NCBI GenBank assembly: GCA_046331465.1
Contig: JAXLQV010000001.1
Span: 496,001 to 560,000, forward strand
DNA length: 64,000 nucleotides
Direction: 5' to 3'
Source: UBA5066 sp046331465
GTDB lineage: Bacteria > Acidobacteriota > Thermoanaerobaculia > UBA5066
Position numbers and translations under genes: made by a program. Below the pieces are notes generated by a model. That model made no database searches, had not been told where the DNA came from, and saw nothing but the letters and a program-made list of their open reading frames with translations. Position 1 is the first letter of the stretch; the number at the start of each line of letters is the position of its first letter. Positions 59,939 to 64,000 of the stretch are shown in pieces.

Positions 59939-61018
59939 ATGTACATCCGGACGCCCCGCCTCGAGATCTACCCCGACCGGATCGCGCAGAACGCGCGCTC
60001 CGTCGTCTCCCTCTGCCACGCGCGCCGGGCGCAGGTCGCCGCGGTGACGAAGGTCGTCTGCGCGCACCCGGCCGTCGTGAACGCCCTCGTCTCCGGGGGC
60101 GCCGACATGGTCGCCGACAGCCGGATCCGGAACCTCCAGGCGATGGCCGACGCCGGGATCGACCGGCCGCTCATGCTCCTCAGGATCCCCGCGCCGAGCC
60201 GGGTGGCCGACGTCGTCCGCTGCGCGAACGTGACGCTCAACAGCAACCTCCGGACGATCGAGCTCCTCTCCGAGGCGGCTCTCCTCCACGGCGTCACGCA
60301 CCAGGTCCTCGTGATGGTCGACGTCGGCGACCTGCGGGAGGGGGTCTGGCCCGACAAGGCGATCGAGGTGGTCCGCGGGGCCTCGAAGCTCCGGAACATC
60401 GAGGTCGCCGGCCTCGGCTGCAACCTCGCCTGCTACGGCGGCGTCATCCCGACCCGCGAGAACATGACGGCCCTCGTCGAGGTCCGCGACCGCTGCCGCG
60501 AGGCGACGGGGCTCGCCCTCGACGTCCTCTCCGGCGGCAACAGCGCGAACCTCCCCCTCCTCGCGAGCGGCGAGATGCCGGACGGGATCAACCACTTCCG
60601 GATCGGCGAGGCAATCGTCCTCGGCCGGAACGTCATCGACCGGAGCCCCCTTCCCGGCACCCGGCAGGACACCTTCCGGATGGTCGCCGAGGTCGTCGAG
60701 GTCGAGAGGAAGCCGTCGATGCCGATCGGCGACCGGGGTCAGGACGCCTTCGGCGACACCCCCGAGTTCGAGGACCGGGGAGTGCGCCTCCGGGCCATCT
60801 GCAACCTCGGGCGGCAGGACGTCGCCGTGGACGGCATCGAGCCCGTCCTTCCGGGGATCACGGTCCTCGGCGGGTCGAGCGACCACCTCATTCTCGACGT
60901 CGAGGATGCGGTGGAGAATGTGAGGGTGGGAGACGAGCTCGAGTTCTGGCCCGGCTACGGCGCCCTCCTCGCGCTCTCGACGAGCCCCTACGTGCAGAAG
61001 GTCGTGATCCGGGGATGA
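59939..61018 (+). CDS. orr: Ornithine racemase (Orr), PLP-dependent
   Basis: A 359-residue alanine-racemase-fold enzyme with the cofactor Lys38 in AAVTKVV. Family sequence: GGADMVADSRIRNLQAMADAGIDRPLMLLRIP, VMVDVGDLREGVWP, GLGCNLACYGG, LSGGNSANLPLL, NHFRIGEAIVLGRNV. Such sequences match Orr, which makes D-ornithine for the aminomutase, rather than true alanine racemase; the true Alr follows immediately. It starts 8 bp after the MutL-like stop with AGGAG upstream, and its TGA overlaps the alr ATG (ATGA). Confidence 0.9.
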   Translation: MYIRTPRLEIYPDRIAQNARSVVSLCHARRAQVAAVTKVVCAHPAVVNALVSGGADMVADSRIRNLQAMADAGIDRPLMLLRIPAPSRVADVVRCANVTLNSNLRTIELLSEAALLHGVTHQVLVMVDVGDLREGVWPDKAIEVVRGASKLRNIEVAGLGCNLACYGGVIPTRENMTALVEVRDRCREATGLALDVLSGGNSANLPLLASGEMPDGINHFRIGEAIVLGRNVIDRSPLPGTRQDTFRMVAEVVEVERKPSMPIGDRGQDAFGDTPEFEDRGVRLRAICNLGRQDVAVDGIEPVLPGITVLGGSSDHLILDVEDAVENVRVGDELEFWPGYGALLALSTSPYVQKVVIRG

Positions 61019-62142
61019 GCCTCCTCTACGCGACCCACGCCCGGATCCACCTCGGGAACATCCGCGACAACCTCCTCGCCCTCCGCGCCGCCGTGGGGGC
61101 CGCGCGGAAGGTCCTCGTCGCGGTGAAGGCGAACGGCTACGGGCACGGCGCCGTCGCCGTCTCGCGGATGGCCGAGGCGACCGGCGCCGCCGACTGGCTC
61201 GGGGTCGCGACCGTCCCCGAGGGGATCCAGCTCCGCGAGGCGGGCCTCTCCCTGCCGATCCTCAAGCTCGGGCCGACGTTTCCCGGGGAGATGACGGCAG
61301 CCGTCGGGGCGGGGATCACGCTCGCGGTCTGCAGCGCGGAGGAGGCCGGGGCGGCCGCCGACGCGGCGCGCGAGGCGGGCCGGCCGGCGTCCGTCCACCT
61401 CAAGGTCGACACCGGGATGGGTCGCGTCGGCGTCGTCCCCGACGAGGCGGCGTCCCTCGCGCTCCGGCTCTCCGCGCTGCCGGGCGTCGAGCTGGAAGGG
61501 GTCTTCACGCACCTTCCCGCGAGCGACGCGGCCGACCCGGCGTTCACGCGCGAGCAGGTCTCGGCGTTCCGCGCCGTCGCCGAGGACGTCCAGGAGGCGG
61601 CGGGGAAGCGGCTCCTCGTCCACTGCGCGAACTCGGGCGCGATCCTCGGGCACGAGCCCGCGTGGCTCGACATGGTACGGCCGGGGATCATGGCCTACGG
61701 CTTCCGCCCCGACCGCGAGACGCCTGACACGATCCCGCTGAAGCCGGGGATGAGCCTCCGGACGCGCGTGTCGTTCCTGAAGAAGGTCGCCGCCGGGACC
61801 TCGATCGGCTACGGCCGGACCTGGGTCGCCCCGCGGGACACGTGGATCGCGACGATCCCGGCCGGCTACGCCGACGGCTTCAACCGCCTCTTCTCGAACC
61901 GGGGCCGCGTCCTGATCGGCGGCCGGAGCTGTCCCGTCGTGGGGCGCGTCTGCATGGACCAGAGCATGGTCGACCTCGGAGAGGAGACGGACGTGAAGGT
62001 CGGCGACGAGGTCGTCCTCATGGGCCGGAGCGGCGAGGCCGAGATCCGCTGCGAGGAGTGGGCCGAAACGCTCGGGACGATCACATACGAGGTGACGTGC
62101 CAGGTCAGCCCGCGGGTGACCCGGGTCTACGACCCGTACTGA
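61015..62142 (+). CDS. alr: Alanine racemase
   Basis: A 375-residue PLP enzyme. The N-terminal barrel has VAVKANGYGHG (cofactor Lys38) and HLKVDTGMGRVGV; the C-terminal domain contains the catalytic Tyr in SIGYGRTW and ends with GRVCMDQSMVDL and EVVLMGRSG. It converts L- and D-alanine. It overlaps orr by four bases at the end of the ornithine operon, where the thiolase releases D-alanine; the racemase could turn that into L-alanine for catabolism. It may also serve cell-wall synthesis. No terminator hairpin with a T-run is visible after it. Confidence 0.95.
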   Translation: MSLLYATHARIHLGNIRDNLLALRAAVGAARKVLVAVKANGYGHGAVAVSRMAEATGAADWLGVATVPEGIQLREAGLSLPILKLGPTFPGEMTAAVGAGITLAVCSAEEAGAAADAAREAGRPASVHLKVDTGMGRVGVVPDEAASLALRLSALPGVELEGVFTHLPASDAADPAFTREQVSAFRAVAEDVQEAAGKRLLVHCANSGAILGHEPAWLDMVRPGIMAYGFRPDRETPDTIPLKPGMSLRTRVSFLKKVAAGTSIGYGRTWVAPRDTWIATIPAGYADGFNRLFSNRGRVLIGGRSCPVVGRVCMDQSMVDLGEETDVKVGDEVVLMGRSGEAEIRCEEWAETLGTITYEVTCQVSPRVTRVYDPY

Positions 62143-62270
62143 CCTCCCGGCCGGCCCGGAGGAGGGCCGCCGTCCCGGCTGCTGGAGCGCGTCCCCGCGT
62201 GGACGGACGATTTCCCTTAATTGGCCGACAGGGGATGTTAGAAAATCGGGCTTCCCAGGGAGCTTCGCTC

Positions 62271-62792
62271 ATGGATGCCGAACACCGGATTCCCCGGACC
62301 CGGCTGGAGCTCGCCGAGTTCATTGCGACGAAGGGTGACCTTCGCCGCAGGATGGAGGCGCATCTCCGTTACCGGTTCCGCCTCTCGGCGCCAGAGGTCG
62401 AAGACCTGATGCAGGACGTCCTCCTCGAGCTGATGCGCTACGACGAGCCCGTTCGCGAGGCCGAAGGGCTCGCGTTCCGGATCCTTCACCTCCGCACGCT
62501 CCAGTTCCTCCGGAACAGGGGCGTGAGGCGGGAAGCGCCCATCGAGGACGACACGAGGACCGCCGACGAGCGGGTTGCTCCGGACCTGCGGACCGAGGTC
62601 CACATCCTTCTCCGCCAGACGCTCGCGCAGGCCTCTCCCGCCTGCCGCCGGCTCATCCGGGCCCACTACCTCGAGGGGAAGACCCTCAAGGAGACGGCCG
62701 AGGCGCTCGCGTACGCCTCGTCCAACGTCGTCTGGGTCCTCTTGGATCGCTGCATCCGACGTCTCCGCGCGATTCTCGGAGCGACCCGATGA
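62271..62792 (+). CDS. ECF-type sigma factor
   Basis: A 173-residue sigma-70-family protein. Region 2 is RRRMEAHLRYRFRLSAPEVEDLMQDVLLELMRYD; region 4 is LAQASPACRRLIRAHYLEGKTLKETAEALAYASSNVVWVLLDRCIRRLR, with its helix-turn-helix. It would direct RNA polymerase to a specific regulon. ATG 62271 has AGGGAG 8 nt upstream; an in-frame ATG at 62235 would add 12 residues. An AT-richer stretch (GATGTTAGAAAAT, 62234-62246) could hold the promoter. Its TGA overlaps the ATG of the next gene, a probable anti-sigma factor. Confidence 0.9.
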   Translation: MDAEHRIPRTRLELAEFIATKGDLRRRMEAHLRYRFRLSAPEVEDLMQDVLLELMRYDEPVREAEGLAFRILHLRTLQFLRNRGVRREAPIEDDTRTADERVAPDLRTEVHILLRQTLAQASPACRRLIRAHYLEGKTLKETAEALAYASSNVVWVLLDRCIRRLRAILGATR

Positions 62793-64000
62793 CCGCCCCC
62801 CATCCCGACGACTTCACGCTTCTCGTCCTCCTCAAGGGGGAGATGCCGGACATGGACGCCGCGCGGCTGAAGCGGCACCTCTCCTCCTGCCCCGCCTGCG
62901 CTTCGGCCTACCGCGAGATCGAGAAGCTCGATCGGACCCTGAAGACGACCCTCCCCGCCCTCGAGGAAGCGCTGGCCGAGCTCGAGCTCCCGGAGGGCGA
63001 CCTCTTTCGCTGCCGGCCGGACGGCACGCTCCTCGGGCGGCGATCGCCGCTCGCCGGCGACGGAGCCGTTCAGGAGGTCTTCGCGGCGAGCCGCGAGGCC
63101 GCCGAGGTCAAGAGCCGCCTCCTGAGCGCGGCCGCCGCCCCGGACGCGGACCTGCGCGAGGCGCTCTCCGCCCTCGACCTCCTCGCCCTGCGCGACCGCT
63201 ACGGCCTCGGCTACGCCCTCGACGACGCCCTCTACAACATGGTCGAAGGCCCGGCCCGGTGGGCACGCTTCGGCCGTGCCTCCGCTGACGCCGTACTGGC
63301 CGCCCGGGCCGACGGTCGAGCCCTCGACGCCCCGGCCGAGCACGCCTATCCCCTCGACGACCTGCTCGGGCTCTCCCTTCTCGTCCAGGGCACCGCCTGC
63401 AACTGGACCGGCGAGTTCCTGAGAGGAGGCCGCGACCTGCGTCGCGCCTACGGCGCCTTCGCCCGAGGCTCCGTCTCCGAACGGCGCCTCGCCTCGGTCG
63501 AGCTGGTCGAGGCCCAGCGGCGCGCGTTCCTCGACAGGGCCGAGGAGGCGCTGCACCTGGCCGAGAGGGCGAGGGGGACGTTCCGGGCGCTGGGGCTGGA
63601 GGACGAGGCGGCGAAGGCGGGAGCGGCGCACGCCATCGCCCTGTCGTATCTCGACCGGGACGAAGAGGCCCTGGCCGAGTTCCGGACGCTCCTGCCGGTG
63701 CTCGCAGGCTACGAGCGCTGGAACACTTACGTCTCGACGCTGAACGGGATCGGCGGGTGCCTGCTCCGCCTGGAGCGCGTCGCGGAAGCCCGGCGCGAGT
63801 ATGCCCGTGCCCTCCGTCTCGTGAATCGCGAGGCCCGGCCGGCCGTCCACTCGTTCATTCGCGCCAATCTCGCCAGGACCCTCTACCAGGGAGGCCGTTT
63901 CGTCGAGGCCGCACGGGCCTTCGGGGCGGCGGCAGCGCTGTTCGCGACGCAGGGCGCCACGGCCGACGAGCTGCAGATGGGCCTTTTTCGCGTGGAGGCG
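62789..64000 (+). CDS. Zinc-finger anti-sigma-like protein with TPR repeats (partial)
   Basis: ATG 62789 overlaps the sigma factor stop (ATGA), and the frame stays open to the window end (at least 404 residues). The N-terminus carries the H-x3-C-x2-C motif of zf-HC2 anti-sigma domains (RLKRHLSSCPACASAY, ~28-43). The rest lacks a clear membrane helix so far and consists of TPR-like helices: ERALASVELVEAQRRAFLDRAEEALHLAERA, AAKAGAAHAIALSYLDRDEEALAEF, INGIGGCLLRLERVAEARREYARAL. It probably holds the sigma factor inactive; the TPRs may sense a partner. The protein is cut by the window edge. Confidence 0.8.
   Translation, partial: MTAPHPDDFTLLVLLKGEMPDMDAARLKRHLSSCPACASAYREIEKLDRTLKTTLPALEEALAELELPEGDLFRCRPDGTLLGRRSPLAGDGAVQEVFAASREAAEVKSRLLSAAAAPDADLREALSALDLLALRDRYGLGYALDDALYNMVEGPARWARFGRASADAVLAARADGRALDAPAEHAYPLDDLLGLSLLVQGTACNWTGEFLRGGRDLRRAYGAFARGSVSERRLASVELVEAQRRAFLDRAEEALHLAERARGTFRALGLEDEAAKAGAAHAIALSYLDRDEEALAEFRTLLPVLAGYERWNTYVSTLNGIGGCLLRLERVAEARREYARALRLVNREARPAVHSFIRANLARTLYQGGRFVEAARAFGAAAALFATQGATADELQMGLFRVEA

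Noticed and set aside
53246..62142. Lysine aminomutase or glutamate mutase operon
   Set aside because: OraS/OraE, OrtA/OrtB and Orr family sequences, and the His/Lys spacing in OraE, fit ornithine; no kamD/E or glmE/S features are seen.
1..64000. tRNA or rRNA genes
   Set aside because: No cloverleaf or conserved rRNA stretch was noticed on either strand; a covariance search would be needed to exclude a tRNA fully.

Overview
The window is very GC-rich (roughly 70%) and densely coded on both strands, with many GTG and some TTG starts. Long secreted proteins with DUF11 and gingipain-like domains, a TolB-repeat Ser/Thr kinase and several CPBP-family membrane proteases suggest an Acidobacteriota-type bacterium, possibly Thermoanaerobaculia-like. 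That placement is an inference from gene style; no marker gene or rRNA is present.

Layout. 1-2.7 kb: the start of an O-antigen-ligase-like membrane protein, two exported proteins of unknown role and an OmpA-type lipoprotein. 2.7-7.8 kb: a candidate RiPP locus with two PqqD-like proteins, an NTP_transf_5 nucleotidyltransferase, an S26-type peptidase, a radical SAM/SPASM enzyme, a 61-residue putative precursor with three Cys and a C-terminal Ser, and an HprK-like kinase. 8-17.3 kb: a giant secreted DUF11/C25 peptidase protein and an O-antigen-ligase-like protein. 17.3-19.3 kb: a bufferin-type (MNIO/DUF692) cluster, bufABC. 19.4-27.9 kb: a large CPBP protease, a SWIM/SNF2 pair, an unknown protein and a ferritin.

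28-35.3 kb: an Rhs protein with an apparent frameshift right after its signal peptide, a variable C-terminal tip and an adjacent candidate immunity gene, followed by about 1.1 kb of non-coding DNA holding two copies of a ~360-bp palindrome-rich element at ~512-bp spacing. 35.3-53 kb: mostly single genes (CPBP, cupin, DUF2277, VOC, SnoaL-like, a C45 hydrolase, a discoidin-like membrane protein, DUF2911-TPR, Ser/Thr kinase, DUF99, a small nucleotidyltransferase module, a B12-binding radical SAM enzyme and a TetR regulator with likely operators).

53.2-62.1 kb: a compact operon for oxidative ornithine degradation (ord, ortA, ortB, oraS, oraE, a MutL/GlmL-like reactivase, orr) ending in alr. The pathway ends in D-alanine plus acetyl-CoA, so the appended alanine racemase makes biochemical sense. 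The window closes with an ECF sigma factor and an overlapping zinc-finger/TPR anti-sigma candidate cut by the window edge.

Two signals cross gene boundaries. A palindromic repeat (29-bp arms, 6-nt loop) occurs twice in full and once as a single arm, each time defining the end or start of a reading frame. A TAnnnT -10-like box lies 6-8 nt before several start codons, which suggests leaderless transcription is common here.
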